64,000 nt of DNA from Serratia entomophila (GCF_021462285.1 NZ_CP082787.1:2418001-2482000), one strand, 5' to 3'. Shown: positions 35,323 through 45,221, numbered from the stretch's first letter. Numbers and translations are program-made. The notes: generated by a model not told the origin, from the sequence alone.

Positions 35323-36585
35323 ATGACGGTACTGACCGAATCGCTGCAGGCGAGCAAATACGGTAAATGGACCCAGCTGTTGCTCGGGTTGATTTGCATG
35401 GCCTCCATATCGAGCCCGCAATATGTCTGGACGCTGCTGACCGGGCCGCTGACGGCGAAACTGGGCGTGGGGTTGCCTGAACTGCAGGTGACGTTCTCGC
35501 TGCTGATTATTCTGCAAACCTTCTTTTCGCCGTTCCAGGGCAAACTGATCGACCGCTTCGGCCCGCGCCGGCTGATCTCGCTCGGCACGCTGCTGGCCGG
35601 GCTCAGTTGGGTGCTGTCGTCGCAGGTCAACGGCTTACTGGCGCTGTATGTGGTCTACGGCTGTTTGGGCGGCCTGGGCACCGGCATCGTGTACGTCGGC
35701 ATCGTCGGGCTGATGGTGAAATGGTTCCCCGACAATCGCGGTTTCGCCGCCGGGGCGGTCGCGGCGGGTTACGGCATGGGGGCGATCCTGACCACATTCC
35801 CCATTTCCCTCTCATTGGGCAGCTACGGCGTGGAACAGACGATGATGGTCTTCGGCGGCGCGTTTGCGCTGGTGGGGTTGCTGGCGAGCCAGGGGCTGAG
35901 GGTGCCGGCCAATGCCGCCTCGTTGCCCGGCAGCGCCAGGCTCGAGCAGGGCAAACGTCAGTTCGCCCCGCGGGAAATGCTGCGGCAGCCGCTGTTCTGG
36001 CTGATGTTCCTGATGATGGCGATGATGTCCACGTCCGGGCTGATGGTGACCTCGCAAATGGCGGTTTTCGCCCATGACTTCGGCATCAGCGGCGCGGTGG
36101 TGTTCGGTATGGCGGCGCTGCCGCTGGCGCTGACCATCGACAGATTTACCAACGGGCTGACGCGGCCGCTGTTTGGCTTTATCTCCGACCGCTACGGACG
36201 GGAAAAGACCATGTTTATCGCCTTCGCGCTGGAAGGCTGCGCGATGACGCTGTGGCTGATGTGCCGTGAGGATCCGCTGCTGTTTGTGCTGCTGTCCGGT
36301 GTGGTGTTCTTCGGTTGGGGAGAAATCTTCTCGTTGTTCCCCTCTACGCTGACCGACACCTTCGGCAGCCAAAATGCGACCGCCAACTACGGCTGGCTGT
36401 ATATGTCGCAGGGTATAGGTTCCATTTTCGGCGGCCCTCTGGCGGCGCTGTTGTATCAGCACACCCAGGGTTGGCACGTGGTTTTCGGCTGCGCGATTGC
36501 GCTGGACTTTATTACCGCCGGATTGGCGCTGTGGGTGCTGAAGCCCTGGCGTTCCCGCTTCATGCGCGCACAGCAACCCAACTGA
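35323..36585 (+). CDS. MFS transporter, oxalate/formate antiporter family (YhjX-like)
   Basis: A 420-residue, 12-helix transporter of the OFA family. Segments YVWTLLTGPLTAKLG, SPFQGKLIDRFGPRRLISLGTLLAG and GCLGGLGTGIVYVGIVGLMVKWFPDNRGFAAG are typical. GGGGAG stands about 10 bases before the ATG. E. coli YhjX of this family is induced by external pyruvate through a two-component system; none is encoded beside this gene. A monocarboxylate is the likely substrate. Confidence 0.83.
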   Translation: MTVLTESLQASKYGKWTQLLLGLICMASISSPQYVWTLLTGPLTAKLGVGLPELQVTFSLLIILQTFFSPFQGKLIDRFGPRRLISLGTLLAGLSWVLSSQVNGLLALYVVYGCLGGLGTGIVYVGIVGLMVKWFPDNRGFAAGAVAAGYGMGAILTTFPISLSLGSYGVEQTMMVFGGAFALVGLLASQGLRVPANAASLPGSARLEQGKRQFAPREMLRQPLFWLMFLMMAMMSTSGLMVTSQMAVFAHDFGISGAVVFGMAALPLALTIDRFTNGLTRPLFGFISDRYGREKTMFIAFALEGCAMTLWLMCREDPLLFVLLSGVVFFGWGEIFSLFPSTLTDTFGSQNATANYGWLYMSQGIGSIFGGPLAALLYQHTQGWHVVFGCAIALDFITAGLALWVLKPWRSRFMRAQQPN

Positions 36586-36590
36586 AAAGT

Positions 36591-36613
36591 CTCCCCGGCG
36601 CCGCGCCGGGGAG
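36591..36613. terminator. Hairpin between convergent MFS genes
   Basis: CTCCCCGGCG (36591-36600) pairs perfectly with CGCCGGGGAG (36604-36613) around a 3-base loop. It lies between two converging stop codons. The T-tract is short, ACTTTT on the minus strand. Confidence 0.55.
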
Positions 36614-36617
36614 GCGG

Positions 36618-37820
36618 TCAGGCCGTAATGCGTGTGGGTTTACGCGCGGTGCGAATCAGCAGCGCCACCGCCGCAGCCAGGGTGGCTAACGCCACCACGC
36701 CCGGCCAGCCGGCGCTTTCCAGCATCCAACTGCCCAGCGCCGCGCCGGTCGCCATGCCGATAAACACCAGGGTAAACAGGATGGCGTTCAAGCGGCTGCG
36801 GGCGGCCGGATCTATGCCGTAGATAATGGTCTGATGGGCCACCAGCGTTGCCTGAATACCCAGGTCGAAGCCGACGGCGCTCAGGGCGATCAGGGCCAGC
36901 TGCGCCGGCAGCGGCAGCCACGGCAGCAAAAACATCAGCGCAAAGGAAGCCAGCACCAGCGCCGCGCCAATTTTGGTGACGTAGTCAGGCCCGTGGCGGT
37001 CGGCCAACATGCCCGCCAACGGCGCCGCCAATGCGCCAGCGGCGCCTGCCAGGCCAAAGGAACCGGCCACCGCGCTGCTCAACTGATAACGCGTCGCCAG
37101 CATCACCGCCAACGTCGACCAAAAGGCGCTGAAGGCGATCGACAGGAACCCTTGCGCCAGCGCCGCCCGCCGCAGTTCGGGATAGGCCGCCCACAGGTGA
37201 CCCAATGAACGCAGCAGCGCCGGGTAGCTCAGGGAGGTATTGGGTTTTAAGCGCGGCAATGCCCGCCAGATAGCCAGCGTGATCGGCAACACGCCCAACG
37301 CCGCCAGCGCATAAACGCTGCGCCAGCCGAAATACTCCGCAACCACGCCGCTGAACACCCGCGAAAGCAGAATGCCGGCCAACAGCCCGGTCATCACGGT
37401 GCCGACCGTTTTGCCGCGGCTGGCCTCCGGGGCCAGCGTGGCGGCGGCGGGAATGATGTCCTGCGCCACCGTGGCGGCCAGGCCGATCGCCAGGCTGCTG
37501 AGCAACAGCAGGGGGAAGGTGGAGGCCAGGGCGCACAGCAGCAGGGTCAGCGCCAACAGCAGGCCTTTAATCAGAATGATCTGCCGGCGATCGTGACGAT
37601 CGCCCAGCGGCGCCAACAGCAGAATGCCCAGCGCATAGCCCATTTGGGTCAGCGTCGGCACCAGGCCGGTGTCGCTGACGCTGGAATGGAAAGCGCCGCC
37701 CATCATGCTCAGCATCGGTTGGCTGTAGTAGATAGAGGCGACGCTGAGGCCGGCGCCGGCGGCCAACAGAAACACGATCCCGGCGGAAAGGCCGCCGTGG
37801 GTGGAGGGGTGCAGACTCAT
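36618..37820 (-). CDS. MFS exporter, DHA1 family (YnfM/YgaY-like)
   Basis: A 400-residue transporter. I use the ATG at 37820 (MSLHPSTHGG) with AGGAAT about 8 bases upstream; a frame start at 37838 is less likely. Motif A is LAPLGDRHDRRQIILIKGLL. The SIYYSQPMLSMMGGAF segment and the AATVAQDIIPAAATLAPEASRGKTVGTVMTGLLAGILLSR stretch are hallmarks of the YnfM-type group. It diverges from a LysR gene with 98 bp between, and that LysR protein is its probable regulator. Confidence 0.85.
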   Translation of the reverse strand: MSLHPSTHGGLSAGIVFLLAAGAGLSVASIYYSQPMLSMMGGAFHSSVSDTGLVPTLTQMGYALGILLLAPLGDRHDRRQIILIKGLLLALTLLLCALASTFPLLLLSSLAIGLAATVAQDIIPAAATLAPEASRGKTVGTVMTGLLAGILLSRVFSGVVAEYFGWRSVYALAALGVLPITLAIWRALPRLKPNTSLSYPALLRSLGHLWAAYPELRRAALAQGFLSIAFSAFWSTLAVMLATRYQLSSAVAGSFGLAGAAGALAAPLAGMLADRHGPDYVTKIGAALVLASFALMFLLPWLPLPAQLALIALSAVGFDLGIQATLVAHQTIIYGIDPAARSRLNAILFTLVFIGMATGAALGSWMLESAGWPGVVALATLAAAVALLIRTARKPTRITA

Positions 37821-37877
37821 GACTGTAATTCCTGACAAGGTTAACGTGCGGCTATTCTTGCCGCAGGCCCCGATAAA

Positions 37878-37894
37878 CTGTAGCCCCGGTACAG
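37878..37894. promoter_or_regulatory. LysR-type dyad in the divergent region
   Basis: CTGTA (37878-37882) and TACAG (37890-37894) form a 5-bp-arm dyad with a 7-bp centre, containing the T-N11-A pattern of LysR sites. It is 25 bp before the LysR start codon and 58 bp from the MFS start. Confidence 0.5.
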
Positions 37895-37918
37895 GTAAAA
37901 CTGTTATACCTATTACGT

Positions 37919-38860
37919 ATGAATAAAATTAAATTACCCAATGGCGATCGTATAACCCTGCTGCAAACCCTGGTGCGCATCGTCGACAGCGGCAGCCTCT
38001 CGGCGGCGGCGTTGCAGCTGAACACCACGCAGCCTACCGTTAGCCGGCGTTTGCAGACGCTGGAACAGCTGCTGGGCGTTAAGCTGATCCAGCGTACCAC
38101 CCACGCCATTAAGCTGACCGACGACGGCGAGCGTTGCCATCAGCATGCGCGTCGGCTGCTTGAGCACTGGCAAATCATGGAAGATGAAGTGCGCGGGGCG
38201 CGCGATGAACCGGTTGGCGTGCTGCGGGTGCGGGCGCCGCACGCCTTCGGCCAGGACCAGCTGATCGGGCCGCTGGGGGAATATCTGCAGCGCTATCGGC
38301 AAACCAGCGTGGAGTGGACGCTCAACGATCATTCACCGGATTTTATTCCCGAGGGCATCGACTGCGCGATCCACGTCGGTTCCGTCACCGACCCTTCGGT
38401 GGTGGCGGTGTTGCTGGCGGAGGTGCCGCGCAGCCTGGTGGCGTCGCCTGCGCTGTTGGCGCAGCGGCCGACGATCGCGACCCTCGGCGATTTGGCGCAG
38501 CTGCCGTGGCTGGCGTTGAACAGTTTCTATCGCAACGAAGTTACGCTGACGCACCGCGAGAGCGGCGAAGTACAGCGCATCGACATCGCGCCCAGGCTGA
38601 GCACCGACAGCCTGTATGCGGTGCGTAAGGCTGCGCTGGACGGCCTGGGCGTGGCGATAGTGTCATCCTGGGTGGTGAGAGAGGAACTGGCGCAGGGCAG
38701 GCTGCATACCCTGTTGCCGCAGTGGCAGGCTGCACCGCTGCCGATTTATCTGCTGTATCCCTACGCCAGCTATTATCCTGCGCGATTGCGCAAATTCATG
38801 GAACTGATGAAAGAAGTGATGCCGCGCATTCTCGGCACCCGGGCGCCCGCAGGCCGCTAA
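37919..38860 (+). CDS. LysR-family regulator of the adjacent MFS exporter
   Basis: A 313-residue LysR protein. The N-terminal helix-turn-helix is TLVRIVDSGSLSAAALQLNTTQPTVSRRLQTLEQLLGVKLIQRTTH, followed by a substrate-binding domain of the CrgA/DmlR-like group (VEWTLNDHSPDFIPEGIDCAIHVG). It diverges from the exporter at 36618-37820 and probably controls it together with its own gene. No strong ribosome site precedes the ATG. Confidence 0.88.
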   Translation: MNKIKLPNGDRITLLQTLVRIVDSGSLSAAALQLNTTQPTVSRRLQTLEQLLGVKLIQRTTHAIKLTDDGERCHQHARRLLEHWQIMEDEVRGARDEPVGVLRVRAPHAFGQDQLIGPLGEYLQRYRQTSVEWTLNDHSPDFIPEGIDCAIHVGSVTDPSVVAVLLAEVPRSLVASPALLAQRPTIATLGDLAQLPWLALNSFYRNEVTLTHRESGEVQRIDIAPRLSTDSLYAVRKAALDGLGVAIVSSWVVREELAQGRLHTLLPQWQAAPLPIYLLYPYASYYPARLRKFMELMKEVMPRILGTRAPAGR

Positions 38861-38866
38861 ACGGGA

Positions 38867-39160
38867 TCAGTGTTTGGCGGTTTTGCCGTCGTTATGGCCG
38901 AGAGCGCGGTCGGGGAAGCTGTGATCGCGCAGGCGCTGTTTCAGCTGCGCCGCATCGGGAAAGCCGCCGTCAATTTTGCGATCCCAAATCATCACGCCGT
39001 TAACGCTGATTTGATACACCCCGCCGGTGCCGGGCACCAGGGTCACGGAGGCGAGATCGTCGCCGAAGGTGCTGAGCAGCTCTTGCGCCATCCAGCCGGC
39101 GCGCAACAGCCAGTTGCATTGAGAACAGTAGAGAATGGTAACGGCAGGAGCAGTTTTCAT
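38867..39160 (-). CDS. SelT/SelW/SelH (Rdx) family redox protein
   Basis: A 97-residue thioredoxin-fold protein of the Rdx family, the non-selenocysteine bacterial version of SelW. The redox motif C12-SQ-C15 sits in ILYCSQCNWLLRAGWMAQELL. The middle has VTLVPGTGGVYQISVNGVMIWDRKIDGGFPDAAQLKQRLRD, the family hallmark with the conserved GGxFPD-like turn. Its 3' end is 6 bp from the LysR stop. A role as a small thiol-redox partner is inferred from family. Confidence 0.85.
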   Translation of the reverse strand: MKTAPAVTILYCSQCNWLLRAGWMAQELLSTFGDDLASVTLVPGTGGVYQISVNGVMIWDRKIDGGFPDAAQLKQRLRDHSFPDRALGHNDGKTAKH

Positions 39161-39386
39161 CGTTGGGCAACCGGAAAATTAACGTTGCGCCTATCATCGG
39201 CTGCCGCTGCGGCCTTTGTCAATCCAGCCGACGATGGAGGGATATTGTTAATTATTTTTAATGTAATCATTCGAAGTGTTACTATTTAATTATTTGTTTT
39301 TACATAAGTATTGTTCGGCTTGCCCTCTGGCGCCCCAGTCACTACATTAACAATTGTACTTTTCAATTCAGCCAGAGGTAAACGCA

Positions 39387-40397
39387 ATGAAAGCTGCCGT
39401 AGTGACGAAAAACCATACCATCGATATCCAGGACAAACAGCTTCGCCCGCTCAAGCACGGCGAAGCGGCGCTTAAAATGGAGTGTTGCGGGGTGTGTCAT
39501 ACCGATCTTCATGTGAAAAATGGCGATTTTGGCGAAGTGCCCGGCATTACCCTCGGCCACGAGGGGATTGGGGTGGTGACCGCTGTCGGTGACGGCGTCA
39601 CCTCATTGAAACTGGGTGATCGTGCCAGCGTCGCCTGGTTCTATCAGGGCTGCGGCCACTGCGAATACTGCGTTAGCGGTAACGAAACGCTGTGCCGTTC
39701 GGTTAAAAACGCCGGCTACAGCGTGGACGGCGGCATGGCGGAAGAATGCATTGTGGTGGCGGACTACGCGGTGAAAGTGCCGGATGGGCTGGATCCGTTC
39801 GCCGCCAGCAGCATCACCTGCGCCGGGGTGACCACCTACAAGGCGGTGAAGATTTCCGGCATTCAGCCGGGCCAGTGGGTAGCCATCTATGGCCTGGGCG
39901 GGCTGGGCAATCTGGCGCTGCAGTACGCCAAGAACGTGTTCAACGCCAAGGTGATCGCCATCGACGTGAACGACGGCCAGCTGGATTTCGCCAAAGAGAT
40001 TGGTGCGGATCTGACCATCAATCCGAAGAACGAAAACGCCGAAGAAATCATCCAGAAGCAGGTGGGCGGCGCGCATGCCGCGGTGGTGACCGCAGTGGCG
40101 AAATCGGCCTTTAACTCGGCGGTGAATGCGGTGCGCGCCGGTGGCAAAGTGGTGGCCGTTGGGCTGCCGCCGGAGAGTATGGATCTGAGCATCCCGCGCC
40201 TGGTGCTGGACGGCATTCAGGTGGTGGGCTCTTTAGTCGGCACCCGCGAAGATCTGAAGGAGGCGTTCCAGTTCGCCGCCGAAGGCAAGGTGACGCCGAA
40301 AGTGACTAAACGTCCGTTGGGCGACATCAATGACATCTTCGAAGAAATGAAATCGGGCAAAATCCGCGGCCGCATGGTGATCGATCTCACTGCGTAA
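39387..40397 (+). CDS. adhP: Zinc alcohol dehydrogenase AdhP
   Basis: A 336-residue medium-chain zinc alcohol dehydrogenase, the same length as E. coli AdhP and similar throughout. Catalytic zinc ligands are C37 (CGVCHTDLH), H58 (GHEG) and the Cys of [12 protein letters not shown]. Structural zinc is bound by the GCGHCEYC...TLC cluster. The nucleotide motif is [16 protein letters not shown] use the ATG at 39387 with AGAGGT upstream, not the longer frame from 39354. It oxidises ethanol and other primary alcohols with NAD+. It converges with an aldehyde dehydrogenase gene, which would take the aldehyde product onward. Confidence 0.94.
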   Translation: MKAAVVTKNHTIDIQDKQLRPLKHGEAALKMECCGVCHTDLHVKNGDFGEVPGITLGHEGIGVVTAVGDGVTSLKLGDRASVAWFYQGCGHCEYCVSGNETLCRSVKNAGYSVDGGMAEECIVVADYAVKVPDGLDPFAASSITCAGVTTYKAVKISGIQPGQWVAIYGLGGLGNLALQYAKNVFNAKVIAIDVNDGQLDFAKEIGADLTINPKNENAEEIIQKQVGGAHAAVVTAVAKSAFNSAVNAVRAGGKVVAVGLPPESMDLSIPRLVLDGIQVVGSLVGTREDLKEAFQFAAEGKVTPKVTKRPLGDINDIFEEMKSGKIRGRMVIDLTA

Positions 40398-40416
40398 AAA
40401 ACAGGCCGCAAATGAG

Positions 40417-40442
40417 AAGGCCACCGCCAGCGGTGGCCTTTT
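40417..40442. terminator. Terminator between adhP and the aldehyde dehydrogenase
   Basis: AAGGCCACCG (40417-40426) pairs perfectly with CGGTGGCCTT (40431-40440) around CCAG, with T residues following. It lies between converging genes and can act in both directions. Confidence 0.8.
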
Positions 40443-40447
40443 GTTTA

Positions 40448-41968
40448 TCAGAACAGCCCCAGCGGTTTGGCGTCGTAACTCACCAGCAGGTTTTTCACCT
40501 GTTGGTAGTGCGACAGCGCCACCTTGTGGGTTTCACGCCCGACGCCGGAATTCTTGTAACCGCCGAACGCGGCGTGAGCCGGATACAGGTGGTAGCAGTT
40601 GGTCCAGACGCGGCCTGCCTTGATGGCGCGGCCCATGCGGTAAGCCCGGTTGATGTCGCGGGTCCACAGCCCTGCGCCCAGGCCGAACTCGGTGTCGTTG
40701 GCCAGCGCCAGTGCTTCGGCCTCGTCCTTGAAGGTGGTGACGCCGATCACCGGCCCGAAAATCTCTTCGCGGAAGAAGCGCATGCTGTTGTTGCCGGTAA
40801 TCAACGTTGGCTGCAGATAGAAACCGTTTTGCACTTCGTCGCCCCGGCTGGCGCGCTCGCCGCCCACAATAATCTTGCCGCCCTCGTTTTTGGCGATCTC
40901 GATATAAGACAGGATCTTGTCGTACTGCTGTTTTGACGCCTGGGCGCCAATCATGGTCTCGGTGTCAAAGGGGTCGCCCTGGCGAATGGCGGCGATGCGC
41001 GCCAGCACCTTCTCCATAAACTGCGGGTAGATGGACTCCTGGATCAGCGCGCGTGAAGGGCAAGTGCAGACCTCGCCCTGGTTGAAGAAGCCCAGCACCA
41101 GCCCCTCGACCGCCTTATCGATAAAGTCCGGTTCGGCCTGCATGATGTCTTCGAAATAGATGTTCGGCGATTTGCCGCCCAGTTCCACAGTGCTGGGGAT
41201 GATGTTCTCCGCCGCGCAGGCGAGGATATGGCGGCCAACCGGCGTAGAGCCGGTAAAGGCGATTTTTTCGATGCGTTTGCTGCGCGCCAGCGCTTCGCCG
41301 GCCTCTGCGCCGAACCCTTGCACCACGTTGAGTACGCCCGGGGGCAGCAGATCGCCGATTTCTTCCATCAGTACGCTAATGCCGAGCGGGGTTTGTTCCG
41401 CCGGTTTCAGCACCACGCAGTTGCCGCCCGCCAGCGCCGGCGCCAGCTTCCAGGCAGCCATCAGCAGCGGGAAGTTCCACGGAATGATCTGGCCAACCAC
41501 GCCAAGCGGTTCATAAATATGGTAAGCCACGGTGTTCTGGTCAATTTCCGCCGCGGTGCCTTCCTGCGCACGCAGGCAGCCGGCGAAGTAACGGAAGTGA
41601 TCGACCGCCAGCGGCAGATCGGCGTTCAACGTTTCGCGGATCGGTTTACCGTTGTCCCAGGTTTCCGTCAGGGCCAGCATTTCCAAACGCGATTCGATGC
41701 GATCGGCGATCGCCAGCAGCAGGTTGGAGCGCTCCTGCACGCTGGTTTTGCCCCAGGCGTCGGCGGCGGCGTGCGCGGCATCCAGCGCCAGTTCGATATC
41801 CTTGGCATCCGAACGCGGGAACTCGGCGATCGGTTGGCCGGTCACCGGGGAGGTGTTGGTGAAGTAGTTGCCTGAAACCGGTTCGACAAATTTGCCGCCA
41901 ATGTAATTGCCATAGCGCTTTTTGAATGAAACCAGCGAGCCAGGTAAACCGGGATGGACATATTTCAT
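40448..41968 (-). CDS. NAD-dependent aldehyde dehydrogenase (AldB/ExaC-like)
   Basis: A 506-residue aldehyde dehydrogenase starting [20 protein letters not shown]. The cofactor segment is [23 protein letters not shown], the general-base Glu lies in VELGGKSPN and the nucleophile Cys in [13 protein letters not shown]. Length and sequence match the acetaldehyde dehydrogenases AldB and ExaC. The long open frame upstream of 41968 is noncoding. A sigma-54 promoter, an IHF site and enhancer-like repeats lie in front, and an AcoR-type activator diverges from it, so aldehydes or acetoin probably induce it. It likely works after AdhP in alcohol oxidation. Confidence 0.93.
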   Translation of the reverse strand: MKYVHPGLPGSLVSFKKRYGNYIGGKFVEPVSGNYFTNTSPVTGQPIAEFPRSDAKDIELALDAAHAAADAWGKTSVQERSNLLLAIADRIESRLEMLALTETWDNGKPIRETLNADLPLAVDHFRYFAGCLRAQEGTAAEIDQNTVAYHIYEPLGVVGQIIPWNFPLLMAAWKLAPALAGGNCVVLKPAEQTPLGISVLMEEIGDLLPPGVLNVVQGFGAEAGEALARSKRIEKIAFTGSTPVGRHILACAAENIIPSTVELGGKSPNIYFEDIMQAEPDFIDKAVEGLVLGFFNQGEVCTCPSRALIQESIYPQFMEKVLARIAAIRQGDPFDTETMIGAQASKQQYDKILSYIEIAKNEGGKIIVGGERASRGDEVQNGFYLQPTLITGNNSMRFFREEIFGPVIGVTTFKDEAEALALANDTEFGLGAGLWTRDINRAYRMGRAIKAGRVWTNCYHLYPAHAAFGGYKNSGVGRETHKVALSHYQQVKNLLVSYDAKPLGLF

Positions 41969-42047
41969 GTTGAGCACCTCTCTGCAGAAGAAAACTGGCG
42001 CTGTTGCATCGCGCCTGTGCATACGGCATTCCGCCGCAGGGAAACCA

Positions 42048-42063
42048 AGCATTGCCTGTGCCA
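42048..42063 (-). promoter_or_regulatory. Sigma-54 promoter of the aldehyde dehydrogenase gene
   Basis: The minus strand reads TGGCACAGGCAATGCT. This has GG (-24) and GC (-12) separated by exactly 10 bp and differs from the consensus TGGCACG-N4-TTGCW at two positions. Transcription would begin near 42037, about 70 bases before the start codon. Confidence 0.78.
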
Positions 42064-42101
42064 AATTGCCCATCCGTTGAAAAAATAAAATTAATTCATT
42101 A

Positions 42102-42117
42102 TTAATCAATTGATTAA
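42102..42117. promoter_or_regulatory. IHF-type site inside a 16-bp palindrome
   Basis: TTAATCAATTGATTAA is a perfect palindrome containing the full IHF consensus (WATCAR-N4-TTR) on both strands. It sits between the sigma-54 promoter and the upstream repeats, where DNA bending would bring the activator to the polymerase. Confidence 0.65.
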
Positions 42118-42187
42118 ATAAAACTCCACGAGCGGCACCGTGCTGAGAAAGCGCTTGGGGTATCCCCCGTGACCCTATTTTGTGTCC

Positions 42188-42233
42188 TGTGTCGCAACAC
42201 CTAATACACAGGTGTGATACATATTTGCAACAC
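42188..42233. promoter_or_regulatory. Enhancer-like repeats for the AcoR-type activator
   Basis: GCAACAC recurs at 42194-42200 and 42227-42233, 33 bp apart (about three helical turns). The first copy lies within the partial dyad GTGTCGCAACAC. The repeats are about 130-170 bp upstream of the sigma-54 promoter and just before the activator gene, a typical enhancer position. Confidence 0.5.
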
Positions 42234-42253
42234 TTTCCGTGGTGGAGAAGCGC

Positions 42254-44050
42254 ATGCTGCATAAGAATCCGGCGGCCCATTCGGGACCCGCCACAGACGG
42301 CGACAACCGCTTGCTTCCCGGCCCATTGAACGAATCCTGGCAACGTAGCCGCCATTTTGGTTTGGCGCGCGGCGATAACCGCATTCCTTTGATCACACCG
42401 ACGTTGCTCAACGAATCCCGCGGACAAAACGGCTGGGTGCCGCAACTGGCAAAGCCGCTTCTTGACCAGCTGGGGGCGCAGATTAACCGCCAGCCATCGA
42501 TCCTGGTGATCTCGGACGCCGCCGGCCTGGTGTTGGAAACCTGCGGCAACGCCGACTTCCTGCACAAGGCGTCGCGCTTTGCCCTGGCGCCGGGCAACCA
42601 GTGGGGCGAACAGGCAAGGGGCACCAACGCTATCGGTACCGCGCTGGCGCTGGGCGCTTTCTGCGAAGTGAACGGTGATCAGCACTTTCTTAATCAAAAC
42701 GCCGGGCTTTACTGCACCGCCGCGCCGATTTACCGCCCGGACGGGCAGATCGCCGGGGTGCTGGATATTTCCGCCCCGGCGCAACGGCCATACCGCGACG
42801 CGCAGCCGCTGATTTTGCAGGCCGTCAGGCATATCGAACACCGCTGGGTGAAAAACCGGGTAACCGCGCGCGACTGGGCGCTTAGCCTGCACGCCGACGC
42901 GCGGGTGCTCGGCAGCGCGCATGAGCTGCTGCTGGTGTTCCGCGATGAGCTGTTGATTGCCGCCAATCGCCTCGCCATGCAGGAGTTCAACCTTTCACCG
43001 GCGTCGTTCGGCGCCGTCGAATTTGCCAGCCTGTTCCCGGCAATGCCTCAGCAACCGTTCGGCGATCCGCGCCAGACGCAGGCGTTCAACCAGCGCCACT
43101 ATTATTCGCTGCTGGAAGCGCCGCAGCGGCTTTCGGTCGCCGTCAGCGCCCGGGCGCCGCTGGCCGAACGGGACGACGCGGAGCACCACAAAGCCTTGCG
43201 CATCCTCAATGCCGGGCTGGCGCTGTGCATTACCGGAGAAACCGGCTGCGGCAAAGAGCACTTTAGCCGCCGGCTGTTCGAGCAAAGCCGCCGGCGCCGC
43301 GGCAACTTTGTGGCGATCAACTGCGCGGCGTTGCCGGAACAGCTGATTGAGTCCGAACTGTTCGGCTACGCGCCCGGCGCCTTCACCGGCGCCAACCCCA
43401 AAGGTTATATCGGCAAAATCAGGGAGGCCGACGGCGGCGTCCTGTTCCTCGACGAGATCGGCGACATGCCGCTGAGTTTGCAAACCCGGCTGTTGCGGGT
43501 GCTGCAGGAAAAAACGGTGACGCCTTTGGGTAGCCGCGTCGCTTATGCCGTCGATTTCTCGCTGATCTGCGCCACTCACCACGATCTGGCCCAGCGGGTG
43601 CAGGCGGGGGAGTTTCGTGAAGACCTGCTGTACCGCATTCAGGAATATAACCTGCACATCGCGCCGCTCAGGGAGCGGAGAAAGCCGCAGGACTTTATTG
43701 TGCTGCTGTGGCGCGAGCTGGGCGGCGAGAAACGCGGCATACGGCTGGCGCCGGAGGCGCTGACGATACTGGCGAGTTACCCTTGGCCGGGAAACGTACG
43801 CCAATTGCTGAGCACCCTCAAGGTGCTGCTGGCGCTGGCGGACGATCATGCGGTGATCCTGCCCGATGATTTGCCGCCGCAGATTGTTGCGTTGCCGAAA
43901 ACGGCGCAGGCCAGCGGCGAGCAGGACGTGCTTGAGGCGATCAAACAGGCTAACGGCAACGTCAGTCTGGCGGCCAGGGCGTTGGGGGTCTCCCGCAGCA
44001 CGCTGTACCGCAAGCTGGAGAAACGACGCCCGGCGGCAGTGCATCGTTAA
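42254..44050 (+). CDS. Sigma-54-dependent activator, AcoR-like
   Basis: A 598-residue enhancer-binding protein. It has an N-terminal GAF-type sensor (about 65-200), a linker with a second sensor-like part, a central AAA+ domain and a C-terminal Fis-type helix-turn-helix ([22 protein letters not shown]). The AAA+ domain has Walker A GETGCGKE (328-335), the sigma-54 loop GAFTGA (375-380) and Walker [13 protein letters not shown] (394-405), so it should be fully competent. I use the ATG at 42254 with GGAG 7 bases upstream. It diverges from the aldehyde dehydrogenase whose sigma-54 promoter it most likely drives. Relatives sense acetoin, acetaldehyde or alcohols. Confidence 0.9.
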   Translation: MLHKNPAAHSGPATDGDNRLLPGPLNESWQRSRHFGLARGDNRIPLITPTLLNESRGQNGWVPQLAKPLLDQLGAQINRQPSILVISDAAGLVLETCGNADFLHKASRFALAPGNQWGEQARGTNAIGTALALGAFCEVNGDQHFLNQNAGLYCTAAPIYRPDGQIAGVLDISAPAQRPYRDAQPLILQAVRHIEHRWVKNRVTARDWALSLHADARVLGSAHELLLVFRDELLIAANRLAMQEFNLSPASFGAVEFASLFPAMPQQPFGDPRQTQAFNQRHYYSLLEAPQRLSVAVSARAPLAERDDAEHHKALRILNAGLALCITGETGCGKEHFSRRLFEQSRRRRGNFVAINCAALPEQLIESELFGYAPGAFTGANPKGYIGKIREADGGVLFLDEIGDMPLSLQTRLLRVLQEKTVTPLGSRVAYAVDFSLICATHHDLAQRVQAGEFREDLLYRIQEYNLHIAPLRERRKPQDFIVLLWRELGGEKRGIRLAPEALTILASYPWPGNVRQLLSTLKVLLALADDHAVILPDDLPPQIVALPKTAQASGEQDVLEAIKQANGNVSLAARALGVSRSTLYRKLEKRRPAAVHR

Positions 44051-44123
44051 AGCTTTAATGCGTTGATTTCGTCATCGCCAGGTTCAGCGGGCGGGTGAAA
44101 AAAGAAAAGGTTGAGCCTTAAGT

Positions 44124-44147
44124 AGCCCCGCAGCGCGGGGCTTTTTT
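44124..44147 (+). terminator. Rho-independent terminator after the AcoR-like gene
   Basis: AGCCCCGC (44124-44131) pairs with GCGGGGCT (44135-44142) around a 3-base loop and is followed by six T. It lies just before the stop of the convergent binding-protein gene. Confidence 0.85.
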
Positions 44148-44153
44148 GTTGAG

Positions 44154-45077
44154 TCAGTCCCCCAGGCCCGGCGGGTTGATTTCCGAGCGGTCAATCTTCT
44201 CGTCGCTTTCCGCCCAACGATCCAGCACTTTCAGGTAGCTGCCGTTGGCGATGGCGCTGTTGAGCGAGGCCTGCACCGCGTCTACCAGGCCGTTGCCTTT
44301 TTTCAGCGTGACGGCGATATTGGCGGTTTTCGGCCAACCGCCCGGCACGATGCCCACCAACCGGGTTTTGCCGGTCAATTTGGCCTGGTAAGCACCGGAA
44401 ACGTTCGGCCCGAAGGTGGCGTCGGCGCGGCCGGACTGAATGGCCAGCGTGGAGGCCGCCTTATCGGTGACGTACACCGGCTGCAGCGCCGGCAACCCCT
44501 TGGCCTGGTTCTCCTTGTCCCACGCCAGCAGCACCGCTTCCTGATTGGTGCCGGAGTCTACGATGATCTTTTTGCCGGCGATGTCGGGCGCGGATTTTAT
44601 CTCAGTGATTTTGCTGGTGGTTTTCACGTAGAAGCCCAGCGTATCCTGGCGATAGGTGGCGAAATCAAATTTGGTTTTACGTTCGTTGGTGACGGTGATG
44701 TTGTAGATGGCCGCGTCGTATTTCCCAGAGGTGACGCCCAGCGGCCAGTCTTCCCATGAGGTGGCCACCAGCTTGAGCTTCAGCCCCAGGCCGTCGGCCA
44801 CCAGCCGCGCAATGTCCGACTCGCTGCCGATCACCGTTTTGTTGTCGCGGGCGTAAAGGCCGAAGGGCGGGCCGCTGCCCAACAAGGAAACCGCCACCGT
44901 TAAGGTGCCCGGTTCGACGAACTTGAACCCTGCGGGGATTTTGGCGATGGCCTGTGGGTTTGGCACGGTATGCACCGGCGTTTCATTTGCCACGATATCG
45001 ACGCCCGGCGCGGCCTGAACGGCGGCGGAAAGGCTCAACAGCGCCGCAACAGCGGTTATTTTTCTGCTATATATCAT
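44154..45077 (-). CDS. Orphan ABC-type amino acid binding protein
   Basis: A family-3 periplasmic binding protein of 307 residues. The signal peptide MIYSRKITAVAALLSLSAAV is cleaved near VQA-APG. Motifs SESDIARLVADGLGLKLKLV and SGKYDAAIYNITVTNERKTKFDFATYR are typical. I use the ATG at 45077 with AAGG 11 bases upstream; in-frame ATGs at 45095 and 45122 have no ribosome site. No permease or ATPase gene is adjacent, so it must share a transporter encoded elsewhere. It diverges from the StyA-like gene. Confidence 0.82.
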   Translation of the reverse strand: MIYSRKITAVAALLSLSAAVQAAPGVDIVANETPVHTVPNPQAIAKIPAGFKFVEPGTLTVAVSLLGSGPPFGLYARDNKTVIGSESDIARLVADGLGLKLKLVATSWEDWPLGVTSGKYDAAIYNITVTNERKTKFDFATYRQDTLGFYVKTTSKITEIKSAPDIAGKKIIVDSGTNQEAVLLAWDKENQAKGLPALQPVYVTDKAASTLAIQSGRADATFGPNVSGAYQAKLTGKTRLVGIVPGGWPKTANIAVTLKKGNGLVDAVQASLNSAIANGSYLKVLDRWAESDEKIDRSEINPPGLGD

Positions 45078-45221
45078 TATGTTTTTTACCTTCATTATTA
45101 TGCTGTGAGGCGGTTTGGGCACTATCTCCGATGGCCCTAAGTCTGTGAACTAACAAAATTAAATAACTAATCTTGGAAAAATCATGATGCGCGGTTTCCC
45201 GCTTTCAACGAGAGAATCTTC

